Positions 1 through 11,945 of a DNA stretch of 64,000 nt are shown here, piece after piece. This DNA comes from Haematococcus lacustris (Eukaryota; Chlorophyta; Chlorophyceae; Chlamydomonadales; Haematococcaceae): positions 59,596 to 123,595 of the forward strand of contig JASKMD010000019.1 in assembly GCA_030144725.1 (NCBI GenBank), given 5' to 3'. Each line of letters starts with the position of its first letter. The first letter of the stretch is position 1. Position numbers and translations under genes: made by a program. The notes below the pieces were generated by a model. The model did no database searches, was not told where the DNA came from, and saw only the letters and a list, made by a program, of their open reading frames with translations.

Positions 1-3000
1 AGGGTTAGGGTTAGGGTTAGGGTTAGGGTTAGGGTTAGGGTTAGGGTTAGGGTTAGGGTTAGGGTTAGGGTTAGGGTTAGGGTTAGGGTTAGGGTTAGGG
101 TTAGGGTTAGGGTTAGGGTTAGGGTTAGGGTTAGGGTTAGGGTTAGGGTTAGGGTTAGGGTTAGGGTTAGGGTTAGGGTTAGGGTTAGGGTTAGGGTTAG
201 GGTTAGGGTTAGGGTTAGGGTTAGGGTTAGGGTTAGGGTTAGGGTTAGGGTTAGGGTTAGGGTTAGGGTTAGGGTTAGGGTTAGGGTTAGGGTTAGGGTT
301 AGGGTTAGGGTTAGGGTTAGGGTTAGGGTTAGGGTTAGGGTTAGGGTTAGGGTTAGGGTTAGGGTTAGGGTTAGGGTTAGGGTTAGGGTTAGGGTTAGGG
401 TTAGGGTTAGGGTTAGGGTTAGGGTTAGGGTTAGGGTTAGGGTTAGGGTTAGGGTTAGGGTTAGGGTTAGGGTTAGGGTTAGGGTTAGGGTTAGGGTTAG
501 GGTTAGGGTTAGGGTTAGGGTTAGGGTTAGGGTTAGGGTTAGGGTTAGGGTTAGGGTTAGGGTTAGGGTTAGGGTTAGGGTTAGGGTTAGGGTTAGGGTT
601 AGGGTTAGGGTTAGGGTTAGGGTTAGGGTTAGGGTTAGGGTTAGGGTTAGGGTTAGGGTTAGGGTTAGGGTTAGGGTTAGGGTTAGGGTTAGGGTTAGGG
701 TTAGGGTTAGGGTTAGGGTTAGGGTTAGGGTTAGGGTTAGGGTTAGGGTTAGGGTTAGGGTTAGGGTTAGGGTTAGGGTTAGGGTTAGGGTTAGGGTTAG
801 GGTTAGGGTTAGGGTTAGGGTTAGGGTTAGGGTTAGGGTTAGGGTTAGGGTTAGGGTTAGGGTTAGGGTTAGGGTTAGGGTTAGGGTTAGGGTTAGGGTT
901 AGGGTTAGGGTTAGGGTTAGGGTTAGGGTTAGGGTTAGGGTTAGGGTTAGGGTTAGGGTTAGGGTTAGGGTTAGGGTTAGGGTTAGGGTTAGGGTTAGGG
1001 TTAGGGTTAGGGTTAGGGTTAGGGTTAGGGTTAGGGTTAGGGTTAGGGTTAGGGTTAGGGTTAGGGTTAGGGTTAGGGTTAGGGTTAGGGTTAGGGTTAG
1101 GGTTAGGGTTAGGGTTAGGGTTAGGGTTAGGGTTAGGGTTAGGGTTAGGGTTAGGGTTAGGGTTAGGGTTAGGGTTAGGGTTAGGGTTAGGGTTAGGGTT
1201 AGGGTTAGGGTTAGGGTTAGGGTTAGGGTTAGGGTTAGGGTTAGGGTTAGGGTTAGGGTTAGGGTTAGGGTTAGGGTTAGGGTTAGGGTTAGGGTTAGGG
1301 TTAGGGTTAGGGTTAGGGTTAGGGTTAGGGTTAGGGTTAGGGTTAGGGTTAGGGTTAGGGTTAGGGTTAGGGTTAGGGTTAGGGTTAGGGTTAGGGTTAG
1401 GGTTAGGGTTAGGGTTAGGGTTAGGGTTAGGGTTAGGGTTAGGGTTAGGGTTAGGGTTAGGGTTAGGGTTAGGGTTAGGGTTAGGGTTAGGGTTAGGGTT
1501 AGGGTTAGGGTTAGGGTTAGGGTTAGGGTTAGGGTTAGGGTTAGGGTTAGGGTTAGGGTTAGGGTTAGGGTTAGGGTTAGGGTTAGGGTTAGGGTTAGGG
1601 TTAGGGTTAGGGTTAGGGTTAGGGTTAGGGTTAGGGTTAGGGTTAGGGTTAGGGTTAGGGTTAGGGTTAGGGTTAGGGTTAGGGTTAGGGTTAGGGTTAG
1701 GGTTAGGGTTAGGGTTAGGGTTAGGGTTAGGGTTAGGGTTAGGGTTAGGGTTAGGGTTAGGGTTAGGGTTAGGGTTAGGGTTAGGGTTAGGGTTAGGGTT
1801 AGGGTTAGGGTTAGGGTTAGGGTTAGGGTTAGGGTTAGGGTTAGGGTTAGGGTTAGGGTTAGGGTTAGGGTTAGGGTTAGGGTTAGGGTTAGGGTTAGGG
1901 TTAGGGTTAGGGTTAGGGTTAGGGTTAGGGTTAGGGTTAGGGTTAGGGTTAGGGTTAGGGTTAGGGTTAGGGTTAGGGTTAGGGTTAGGGTTAGGGTTAG
2001 GGTTAGGGTTAGGGTTAGGGTTAGGGTTAGGGTTAGGGTTAGGGTTAGGGTTAGGGTTAGGGTTAGGGTTAGGGTTAGGGTTAGGGTTAGGGTTAGGGTT
2101 AGGGTTAGGGTTAGGGTTAGGGTTAGGGTTAGGGTTAGGGTTAGGGTTAGGGTTAGGGTTAGGGTTAGGGTTAGGGTTAGGGTTAGGGTTAGGGTTAGGG
2201 TTAGGGTTAGGGTTAGGGTTAGGGTTAGGGTTAGGGTTAGGGTTAGGGTTAGGGTTAGGGTTAGGGTTAGGGTTAGGGTTAGGGTTAGGGTTAGGGTTAG
2301 GGTTAGGGTTAGGGTTAGGGTTAGGGTTAGGGTTAGGGTTAGGGTTAGGGTTAGGGTTAGGGTTAGGGTTAGGGTTAGGGTTAGGGTTAGGGTTAGGGTT
2401 AGGGTTAGGGTTAGGGTTAGGGTTAGGGTTAGGGTTAGGGTTAGGGTTAGGGTTAGGGTTAGGGTTAGGGTTAGGGTTAGGGTTAGGGTTAGGGTTAGGG
2501 TTAGGGTTAGGGTTAGGGTTAGGGTTAGGGTTAGGGTTAGGGTTAGGGTTAGGGTTAGGGTTAGGGTTAGGGTTAGGGTTAGGGTTAGGGTTAGGGTTAG
2601 GGTTAGGGTTAGGGTTAGGGTTAGGGTTAGGGTTAGGGTTAGGGTTAGGGTTAGGGTTAGGGTTAGGGTTAGGGTTAGGGTTAGGGTTAGGGTTAGGGTT
2701 AGGGTTAGGGTTAGGGTTAGGGTTAGGGTTAGGGTTAGGGTTAGGGTTAGGGTTAGGGTTAGGGTTAGGGTTAGGGTTAGGGTTAGGGTTAGGGTTAGGG
2801 TTAGGGTTAGGGTTAGGGTTAGGGTTAGGGTTAGGGTTAGGGTTAGGGTTAGGGTTAGGGTTAGGGTTAGGGTTAGGGTTAGGGTTAGGGTTAGGGTTAG
2901 GGTTAGGGTTAGGGTTAGGGTTAGGGTTAGGGTTAGGGTTAGGGTTAGGGTTAGGGTTAGGGTTAGGGTTAGGGTTAGGGTTAGGGTTAGGGTTAGGGTT

Positions 3001-4861
3001 AGGGTTAGGGTTAGGGTTAGGGTTAGGGTTAGGGTTAGGGTTAGGGTTAGGGTTAGGGTTAGGGTTAGGGTTAGGGTTAGGGTTAGGGTTAGGGTTAGGG
3101 TTAGGGTTAGGGTTAGGGTTAGGGTTAGGGTTAGGGTTAGGGTTAGGGTTAGGGTTAGGGTTAGGGTTAGGGTTAGGGTTAGGGTTAGGGTTAGGGTTAG
3201 GGTTAGGGTTAGGGTTAGGGTTAGGGTTAGGGTTAGGGTTAGGGTTAGGGTTAGGGTTAGGGTTAGGGTTAGGGTTAGGGTTAGGGTTAGGGTTAGGGTT
3301 AGGGTTAGGGTTAGGGTTAGGGTTAGGGTTAGGGTTAGGGTTAGGGTTAGGGTTAGGGTTAGGGTTAGGGTTAGGGTTAGGGTTAGGGTTAGGGTTAGGG
3401 TTAGGGTTAGGGTTAGGGTTAGGGTTAGGGTTAGGGTTAGGGTTAGGGTTAGGGTTAGGGTTAGGGTTAGGGTTAGGGTTAGGGTTAGGGTTAGGGTTAG
3501 GGTTAGGGTTAGGGTTAGGGTTAGGGTTAGGGTTAGGGTTAGGGTTAGGGTTAGGGTTAGGGTTAGGGTTAGGGTTAGGGTTAGGGTTAGGGTTAGGGTT
3601 AGGGTTAGGGTTAGGGTTAGGGTTAGGGTTAGGGTTAGGGTTAGGGTTAGGGTTAGGGTTAGGGTTAGGGTTAGGGTTAGGGTTAGGGTTAGGGTTAGGG
3701 TTAGGGTTAGGGTTAGGGTTAGGGTTAGGGTTAGGGTTAGGGTTAGGGTTAGGGTTAGGGTTAGGGTTAGGGTTAGGGTTAGGGTTAGGGTTAGGGTTAG
3801 GGTTAGGGTTAGGGTTAGGGTTAGGGTTAGGGTTAGGGTTAGGGTTAGGGTTAGGGTTAGGGTTAGGGTTAGGGTTAGGGTTAGGGTTAGGGTTAGGGTT
3901 AGGGTTAGGGTTAGGGTTAGGGTTAGGGTTAGGGTTAGGGTTAGGGTTAGGGTTAGGGTTAGGGTTAGGGTTAGGGTTAGGGTTAGGGTTAGGGTTAGGG
4001 TTAGGGTTAGGGTTAGGGTTAGGGTTAGGGTTAGGGTTAGGGTTAGGGTTAGGGTTAGGGTTAGGGTTAGGGTTAGGGTTAGGGTTAGGGTTAGGGTTAG
4101 GGTTAGGGTTAGGGTTAGGGTTAGGGTTAGGGTTAGGGTTAGGGTTAGGGTTAGGGTTAGGGTTAGGGTTAGGGTTAGGGTTAGGGTTAGGGTTAGGGTT
4201 AGGGTTAGGGTTAGGGTTAGGGTTAGGGTTAGGGTTAGGGTTAGGGTTAGGGTTAGGGTTAGGGTTAGGGTTAGGGTTAGGGTTAGGGTTAGGGTTAGGG
4301 TTAGGGTTAGGGTTAGGGTTAGGGTTAGGGTTAGGGTTAGGGTTAGGGTTAGGGTTAGGGTTAGGGTTAGGGTTAGGGTTAGGGTTAGGGTTAGGGTTAG
4401 GGTTAGGGTTAGGGTTAGGGTTAGGGTTAGGGTTAGGGTTAGGGTTAGGGTTAGGGTTAGGGTTAGGGTTAGGGTTAGGGTTAGGGTTAGGGTTAGGGTT
4501 AGGGTTAGGGTTAGGGTTAGGGTTAGGGTTAGGGTTAGGGTTAGGGTTAGGGTTAGGGTTAGGGTTAGGGTTAGGGTTAGGGTTAGGGTTAGGGTTAGGG
4601 TTAGGGTTAGGGTTAGGGTTAGGGTTAGGGTTAGGGTTAGGGTTAGGGTTAGGGTTAGGGTTAGGGTTAGGGTTAGGGTTAGGGTTAGGGTTAGGGTTAG
4701 GGTTAGGGTTAGGGTTAGGGTTAGGGTTAGGGTTAGGGTTAGGGTTAGGGTTAGGGTTAGGGTTAGGGTTAGGGTTAGGGTTAGGGTTAGGGTTAGGGTT
4801 AGGGTTAGGGTTAGGGTTAGGGTTAGGGTTAGGGTTAGGGTTAGGGTTAGGGTTAGGGTTA
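1..4861 (+). repeat. Telomeric TTAGGG array
   Basis: Uninterrupted (AGGGTT)n, about 810 copies, with no variant unit seen. TTAGGG is the telomere repeat reported for part of the Chlamydomonadales (other green algae use TTTAGGG or TTTTAGGG). The top strand is G-rich at the left edge of the sequence. A true left chromosome end should read CCCTAA on the top strand, so this block is inverted relative to expectation. It abuts a 500-N gap, which suggests a scaffolded contig in the wrong orientation. Confidence 0.97.
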
Positions 4862-5361
4862 NNNNNNNNNNNNNNNNNNNNNNNNNNNNNNNNNNNNNNN
4901 NNNNNNNNNNNNNNNNNNNNNNNNNNNNNNNNNNNNNNNNNNNNNNNNNNNNNNNNNNNNNNNNNNNNNNNNNNNNNNNNNNNNNNNNNNNNNNNNNNNN
5001 NNNNNNNNNNNNNNNNNNNNNNNNNNNNNNNNNNNNNNNNNNNNNNNNNNNNNNNNNNNNNNNNNNNNNNNNNNNNNNNNNNNNNNNNNNNNNNNNNNNN
5101 NNNNNNNNNNNNNNNNNNNNNNNNNNNNNNNNNNNNNNNNNNNNNNNNNNNNNNNNNNNNNNNNNNNNNNNNNNNNNNNNNNNNNNNNNNNNNNNNNNNN
5201 NNNNNNNNNNNNNNNNNNNNNNNNNNNNNNNNNNNNNNNNNNNNNNNNNNNNNNNNNNNNNNNNNNNNNNNNNNNNNNNNNNNNNNNNNNNNNNNNNNNN
5301 NNNNNNNNNNNNNNNNNNNNNNNNNNNNNNNNNNNNNNNNNNNNNNNNNNNNNNNNNNNNN
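4862..5361. other. Assembly gap (500 N)
   Basis: Exactly 500 N, the usual placeholder for a scaffold gap of unknown size. It separates the telomere block from the subtelomere, so their adjacency and orientation are not proven. Confidence 0.99.
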
Positions 5362-5635
5362 GGCTAGCTGGACCGCATTTCATGGCCGGCTGCGAGGCTG
5401 CGCATTTGGGCGCTGTCGATGTCGCCGCTGCTGAGTTTGGGATGGACGTGTCGCGTGTTGCGTGTTGCTGCATTACTGCGGGCTTTGCGAGGTCGACATG
5501 GTTTCCTCTCATGGCGCCTCGCGGCCTCATGGCACACCAACGGCATGCTTGGTGGCAGCTAGCGCAGATCCCAATACCAAGCCCGTCAAATTCGCGCTCT
5601 TGCATGCAAGTCACATGCACCCTGCAAGTCACAAA
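5362..5635. other. Subtelomeric sequence without a recognisable gene
   Basis: Non-repetitive stretch between the gap and the 93-bp satellite. Short overlapping reading frames exist on both strands, but none resembles a known protein or shows splice-consistent structure. Confidence 0.4.
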
Positions 5636-6210
5636 CCCTGCACAAGTCGGCGAAACCCTGCACAAGGTTAGCGAAACCCTGCACAAGGTCAGGGTTGACT
5701 TAGGTGAAATCGAGGCTTTGAGCGAGACCCTGCACAAGGTCAACGAAACCCTGCACTAGGTTAGCGAAACCTTGCACAGGGTCAGGGTTGACTTAGGTGA
5801 AATCGATGCTTTGAGCGAGACCCTGCACAAGGTCAACGAAACCCTGCACTAGGTTAGCGAAACCTTGCACAGGGTCAGGGTTGACTTAGGTGAAATCGAG
5901 GCTTTGAGCGAGACCCTGCACAAGGTCAACGAAACCCTGCACTAGGTTAGCGAAACCTTGCACAGGGTCAGGGTTGACTTAGGTGAAATCGATGCTTTGA
6001 GCGAGACCCTGCACAAGGTCAACGAAACCCTGCACTAGGTTAGCGAAACCCTGCACAAGGTCACGGTTGACTTAGGCGAAATCGATGCTTGGACCGAAAC
6101 CCTGCACAAGGTCGGCAAAACCCTGCACTAGGTCTTAAAACCCTGCACAAGGTTTGCGAAACCCTGCACAAGGTCAATTGAAACCCTGCACTAGGTTTCA
6201 AAGGCTAATT
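5636..6210 (+). repeat. Subtelomeric satellite, 93-bp higher-order unit
   Basis: The motif agggttgact or a close variant starts at 5691, 5784, 5877, 5970 and 6063, a constant 93-bp period. Each unit contains several copies of a ~21-nt submotif of the form gcgaaaccctgcacaaggt. Two alternating variants (atcgatgctt and atcgaggctt) mark successive units, so the array grew by higher-order duplication. It is probably a chromosome-end satellite. Confidence 0.9.
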
Positions 6211-6588
6211 GTGCCTAAAAGAGAGAATAAACCTAGTGCAGGGTTTCGGTAAACTGGCCCCCATTCCTTACTGGCTTTGACTTTGCACATGCTACCTACT
6301 AGGTTGTGCTTCTATTCTGATGCCTGACAACTCCTCATACTCAGAAATTTTAAAAAGTCACTTCAGTCAGTTAGCGCCATCTCCCTTAGCCAAATTCGGG
6401 GTGAGGGCTCAGCCACTGGTCCAGCAGCTCCGCAATGACCAAGAATTTCACTTTGGCCCAAGGGAGTCTTCTCCTCCACTAGGTCACAGCAGCCTACATG
6501 CCAAGTCTCAGACCTCAACTCGCAAGTTTGCCGAGCCAGCCAGCCCTTATTTGCCAGGAGTGCAGGCAGGGAGGCAGTGTGTGCAGGC

Positions 6589-8243
6589 CAGTGTTTTTTT
6601 TTTCATTTGGCCTCTTTCCAATTTCATAGCACAAAGTGTCATGGCTCAGATTGGGACTGTCATGTTCATAGCGCGGCCCTATTGGGCCCCATAGCGCACA
6701 ACAAAAATGTCAAATAAAGCAATAGGCCCAATCAAAGGCGGTAGCGCCCACGCACAGCAGCGTTATCCAGCCACTTGCTAATGGCGCGCTCATCTGGGAA
6801 TGTGTCCTAATCAAATTGATTGTTGCTGAAGACATTCAAGTGGCACTCTTGCAGCCTGTTGCGGGTGTCATCTTTGAGGTAAGCCATGGCTGAGAACATG
6901 CGCTCCTCCTCCACTAAGCCTGGTGGCCAGCTTGATGTACTCCAAGATGTCAGCCTTGGTGATGGGTTGGCCAGCCAAGTAGCGGCACAGCTTGGTGGTC
7001 CATTGCTGGGTTGGCTGCTGCTCCACACGGTGTTCAGCTTGGCAGCGCATGACTTCCACAAATTGTTGGGATAGCAGATAGCTTTTGCTGCTCCAACAAG
7101 GCTGGCGCCAGTTGGCCGTTAGCCAGGGTCGTGTCCATGCAGTACCGGGCCTTGACAATGGCCAGGCGCTCAAGGAAGTCTTCATCGCTGGGCTGCTTGT
7201 CCCAGTAGTGGGCGTACACAATAGCCAGTCCTTTGGCATACTCCGGTGGGAGGAAGCGGCTGTGTAGGTCAAGTACCACAGCATCTGCTGTTGCTGCCAG
7301 CTCCTGCTTGGCACTGTCGACATGCTGCTGGAGTCACTGGCTGGCACTAAAGCAGCCCGGCGCCCTTTTGGGGGGATGGCGTACAGCTGCACCGGCTCAC
7401 TGCCTAGCTCACTGCCTTCCTCCTCCTCCTCATTCTCACCAAACGTTGTCTCCATGTCTGCTGCTGCCTGCCTGCTGCCTACCTCCTCACTGTCACTGTC
7501 ACTGTCAGCCTCATTTGATTGCACTGTCATACTGCCACTCCCATGCGGCTGCAATGCCAAATGGCCAGAGCCGTTGTACACCAGGCAGCTGCCAGGTCCT
7601 GCCACATTGGTGAAGGCTGTCAGCTCAGGAAAGTCCAGTGCAGAGAAGGGGAAGGGGCCTGAGTACATGGCAGTGATCTTGTTGGCCGTCAGGGCCACCT
7701 CCTGCATAAGGTCCTCGACAAAGATGGCACGGCTTTGGCACACAAGGTTGAGGCGGTTGAGTGAGCGGAGGATAAGCAAGAGCCCGCAGGCTGCCAAAAG
7801 AGTAGGGAGGTCTGTGAGGAGGACACCAAGGACCTGATGTCACGCACCAGCCGCTCTGCTGGCTTCCGCAAGCTCAGCCAACGGGTTGGCGCGGCCCGCC
7901 CTATCAGCTGACCCTTGAGCCCAAGGCTGTGGCAAAGCTGCTTGAACTTCTGGGTGCGGGCTGCAGAAATGCTGGTTGATGTTTTCCACAACTCTAGTAA
8001 CCCTGGCTTGTAAGTTAATACCATCGCTATACCCTCGGCGGGCACGGCCCTCAGCCATCGGGACTGCGGCGCTTATCCAAATTGCGGCTCTAAGCCGAGC
8101 TGCGGCTGCAGTACAAAGTTCACTTTTTATAACGCGATGCGCTATAGCACAGTCCGCAAGGGGTCCAATCCATAGCGCACGGAGCCCTCTGAAATGTCGC
8201 TTTTTATAGCGATCGCTATATATAGCGTTAAAAAAAAACACTG
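6589..8243 (-). mobile_element. hAT-family DNA transposon, decayed inside but with intact ends
   Basis: The left end CAGTGTTTTTTTTTT (6589) and right end AAAAAAAAACACTG (to 8243) form terminal inverted repeats. They are flanked by a perfect 8-bp target duplication, gtgcaggc, at 6581-6588 and 8244-8251. An 8-bp duplication and CAGTG termini are hAT hallmarks. The sequence to the right is a Pro-rich/PPC module that is uninterrupted at the corresponding place in other copies. The interior encodes a broken transposase on the minus strand. Short AT/GC palindromes containing atagcg lie next to both ends. Confidence 0.9.
6807..8100 (-). pseudogene. hAT transposase remnant
   Basis: Minus-strand frames carry pieces collinear with the more intact transposase at 15376-17671: FVEDLMQEVALTANKITAMY, FSALDFPELTAF, PTRWLSL and, in another frame, VEEERMFSAMAYLKDD followed by TRNRL, the hAT C-terminal dimerisation motif. 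The pieces lie in different frames, and the catalytic N-terminal half is largely missing. It is therefore a 5'-shortened, frameshifted pseudogene. No functional protein is expected, although its terminal repeats might still be mobilised in trans. Confidence 0.8.
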
Positions 8244-8331
8244 GTGCAGGCAGCCAGCGGGGGGCTGGCCGCTGCCCTGCCAGTGAGCTGCCCTTCGTGG
8301 CCCCTGGAGCATATGGCATGGCAGCGGGCGG

Positions 8332-11241
8332 CTAGGCAGAGGTCAACCCCACAGCACCCTGCGTGACTGCACCTGGGGGAAAAGGAGGCATTGGGGGCCA
8401 GGGAGATGGTGGAGAAGGAGAGGGTGGCGGGGGCGTGGGAGGTAGTGGGGAAGGAGGGGGTGGCAGGGGCGGGTGAGGTGGTGGAGAGGGAGAGGGAGGG
8501 GGTGGGAGCGGTGCCATGGTTTCAACTTCCACACTGATGGCCGGGATGCCGCACTGCATGCAACACACCACATGCATGGCCTCTCCCTCTTGCAGCCTGT
8601 CGGCTTGGTGGCACTTGGCAAGCAGCATGTGCAGCAACCTGCCATGTCAGCCACCTGGCCATGTTCGGGACTGAGTCAAGGCCCCGCCATTGCATGGCCA
8701 CGCAGCGCTGCCAACTGAGAGCCTGCCTGGTTCCCACCATGCAATGGCCAGGTGGGGCACCAGGCCACCACTTATTGCTTTGGTACGTGGTGCACTGCAT
8801 CAGACCCTCGCCTGCACTCCTTGCCTTGCAGCCTCGCCTAGGGCAGGAGGCAGCAAGGTCTATCTACCCCATCGCTGGCACCAGGGAGGGCTAGGCAGCA
8901 GAGCGCAGGCAGGGGCTTTGTTAGATCCGGGACCATGGCCCCATCAGGCACACAGGAATGGACACCACAACTGCTGGCCCCTCATTGCAGCAGACCTGGC
9001 ACACTGCAGCAGGCTGGCCACCACAGCTGGCGATGTTTGTGTGTCGGTTCAGCTGCATAACTCACACTTGTAGGGCCAGAGCCCTCCACCAGGACCCAGT
9101 AGGCCTCACCACCAGCTGCAGTGAAGGTGACGCGTGACCGTGCTCCCCCACATATGCTGCCATCATCATCAAAAGTTATGACATTCTGCACCCACAGCAA
9201 GGCCAGGCAAGCATGATGAAGAGCGTGCTTATGCACGGCCAGGAGTCATCTAGTCTCATCCATCAACCTGTGGCATGGTGGTTGCAAGTGATAGCAGCAG
9301 GCAGGCAGGAGCGCCTTAGCTGTGCCTCATTGCATGAGGGCCTGCACCACCAGCCAGCCACGCACCGCGCACTGGAAGCATGTGTCTGGCTGGACCGCCA
9401 TGACATATAGGACGGTGTCCCAAGCAGCCACGCCATCCACGCAGGTGTCCACCGTGATGGTGCGGGCTGTGCTGCTGCTGGGAAGCAGGTACAGGAAGTC
9501 AGGGGAACCGCGGCAGCCCCAGCGGTTCGCAGCACCGCATGTGGTGATTGGGGGGTTGAGGATGGTCACTCCATTGGCAGGCAGGCCAGCCATTATGAGT
9601 GGTGCCCCGCATACCTCTGCACACAAGGCAGGCGCAGGCTGCTTCCCAGCGATGCAGTGGGTGCAGGGGAGCCTTGCAGGAAGGCAGTGTGTGCAGGCAG
9701 CCAGCGGGGGGCTGGCCACTGCCCTGCCAGTGAGCTGCCCTGTGTGGCCCCTGGAGCATATGGCATGGCAGAGGGCGGCTAGGCAGAGGTCAACCCAACA
9801 GCACCCTGCGTGACTGCACCTGGTGGAAAAGGAGGCATTGGGGGCCCGGGAGATGGTGGAGAAGGAGAGGGTGGCGGGAGTGGGGAAGGCGGTGGGGAAG
9901 GAGGTGTTAACGAGGGCTGGGGAGGTGTTGGGGGCGGTGCCAGGGTTTCAATTTCCACACTGATGGCCGGGATGCCGCACTGCATGCAGCACACCACATG
10001 CATGGCCTCTCACTCTTGCAGCCTGGCGGCTTGGTGGCACTTGGCAAGCAGCATGTGCAGCAACCTGCCATGTCAGCCACCTGGCCATGTTCGGGACTGA
10101 GTCAAGGCCCCGCCATTGTGGGCACCAGGCAGGCTCTCAGTTGGCAGCGCTGCGTGGCCATGCAATGGCAAGGTGGGGCATCAGGCCACCACTTATTGCT
10201 TTGGTACGTGGTGCACTGCATCAGACCCTCGCCTGCACTCCTTGCCTTGCAGCCTCGCCTAGGGCAGGAGGCAGCAAGGTGTATCTACCCCACGGCTGGC
10301 ACCAGGGAGGGCTAGGCAGCAGAGCGCAGGCAGGGGCTCTGTTGGACCCAAGCGCATGGCAACATCTGGCGCATAGGAATGGACGCCACAACTGCTGGCC
10401 CCTCATTGCAGCAGCCCTGGCACACTGCAGCAGGTTGGCCACCACAGCTGGCGATATGTTGTATCAGTTGAGCTGTTAAACTCACACTTGTAGGGGCAAA
10501 GCCCACCACCAAGACCCAGTAGGCCACACCACCAGCTGCAGAAAAGGTGATGCGCGACCGCACTCCCCCACATATGCTGCCATCATCATCAAAAGTTATG
10601 ACATTCTGCACCCACAGCAAGGCCAGGCAAGCATGTTGAGGAGCGTGCTGATGCAGGGCCGGGTGTCATCTAGTCTCATCCATCAACCTGTGGCATGGTG
10701 GTTGCAGGCTGGAGCAGGGTTAGGCAGGCAGGGGCGCCTTAGCTGTGCCTCATTGCATGAGGGCCTGCACCGCTAGCTTGCCACGCACCGCGCACTGGAA
10801 GCATGTGTCTGGCTGGACCGCCATGACATACAGGAAGGTGTCCCAAGCAGCCACGCCATCCACGCAGGTGTCCACCGTGATGGTACGGGCTGTGCTGCTG
10901 CTTGGAAGCAGGTACAGGAAGTCAGGGGAATTGCGGCAGTCCCAGCGGTTGGCAGCGCCGCATGTGGTTGTTGGGGGTTTGAGGATGGTCACTCCATTGG
11001 CAGGCAGGCCAGACATTGTGAGTGTTCCCCCGCATGACCCTGCGCACAAGGCAGGCGTAGGCTGCGTCCCAGCGATGCAGTGGGTGCAGGGGAGCCAGGC
11101 AGGGAGGCAGTGCGTGCAAGCAACCAGCGTGGGGCTGGCCGCTGCCCTGCCAGTGAGCTGCCCTGTGTGGCCCCTGGAGCATATGGCATGGCAGCGGGCG
11201 GCTAGGCAGAGGTCAACCCACAGCACCCTGCGTGACTGCAC
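8332..11241 (-). CDS. Tandem Pro-rich / PPC-like domain protein, array 1 (two modules)
   Basis: Each ~1.43-kb module, read on the minus strand, has a Pro-rich exon (runs of PPSPSPP, for example 8637-8380), an exon ending at a gtgcgt donor (9616-9366), and a 40-codon exon (9185-9066; repeated 10605-10486). Joined in phase 0, the last two give CGAANRWGCRGSPDFLYLLP, then TVDTC, AWDTVLYVM, NVITFDDDGSICGG, RSRVTFTA and YWVLVEG. This matches the general pattern of prepeptidase-C-like beta-sandwich domains (GSPD.LY...DTVLYV...DD...SR..F.A..G..Y.V.V.G). Pro-rich spacers suggest a secreted wall or matrix glycoprotein. The linkage from the 40-codon exon to the next Pro-rich exon is not phase-resolved, and no start or stop was found. 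Array 1 may be a fragment of the larger gene at 21-29 kb. Confidence 0.5.
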
Positions 11242-11931
11242 CTGGGGTGGGAGGCATTGGGGGCCCGGGAGGTGGAGGGAGTGGTGCTAGTGGCGGCAAG
11301 GGTGGCGAGGGTAGTCTGCATGCAATACATGCGTCAGCAGTCACATGTGTCAGCAGCCACTTCACTTGGGCAACCTGATGACATCAAAGCCGCTGCCACA
11401 ATGCATAAAGCTATGAGTTTATGTCAAGACTGAGGCAGCTGCCCCATAGATACATCGTCCCAACTCACAAGGGTAGACCTGCAGGCAACAGCAGGGCACG
11501 CTCACTGAGCCTGAGGCACCTGGATGGGGAGAGTTGCCGTCTGTTTGAGCAGCATGTGCACTATACTCGTTGTTTGTGAGGCGCCATCACATCTCACTCC
11601 TGACATGCCATCATGCCACAGCTACCCTACGGTGCAGCTGGTTGTGGCCTAACTGGTATCACCTAACTGGTATCACCTGGTGTGGGGTAGCGCTCTGAGG
11701 GTGTTGCATTGAAGGTGGAGGCACTGATATTGCAAGAGTAAAAGGTCAGCATGGCTGCAGGTGGTCAACAGGATGCAGGCAGGTCAAATGAGCTACGGGG
11801 GTAAGTCGTGGTTGAAAGGGGCGTTTGCTGTGCATGGCAGTTCTACGACCTAGACCACCCCAGGCTGCACTACTCTGGTTGATGGATGCTGATGACATCA
11901 TCGGCCTCATCTTTCATTGCTAAGGCATTGC
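11242..11931. other. Non-coding tail of the duplicated block
   Basis: Single-copy-looking sequence, shared with copy 2 at 29029-29718. It contains a short direct repeat (taactggtatcacc twice near 11650). I see no supported exon, RNA gene or transposon end. Confidence 0.4.
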
Positions 11932-11945
11932 CGGAGCGTCTCGGG

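Noticed and set aside
4859..5743. Open frame running through the first N gap
   Set aside because: Most residues are unknown, and the rest is satellite sequence.
5636..6210. CRISPR-like array (regular ~21-nt repeats)
   Set aside because: There are no unique spacers, the repeats are contiguous variants within a 93-bp period, and the organism is a eukaryote.
7322..7837. Plus-strand 171-codon frame inside the decayed hAT element
   Set aside because: It overlaps antisense to transposase-derived sequence, with no similarity or splice support.
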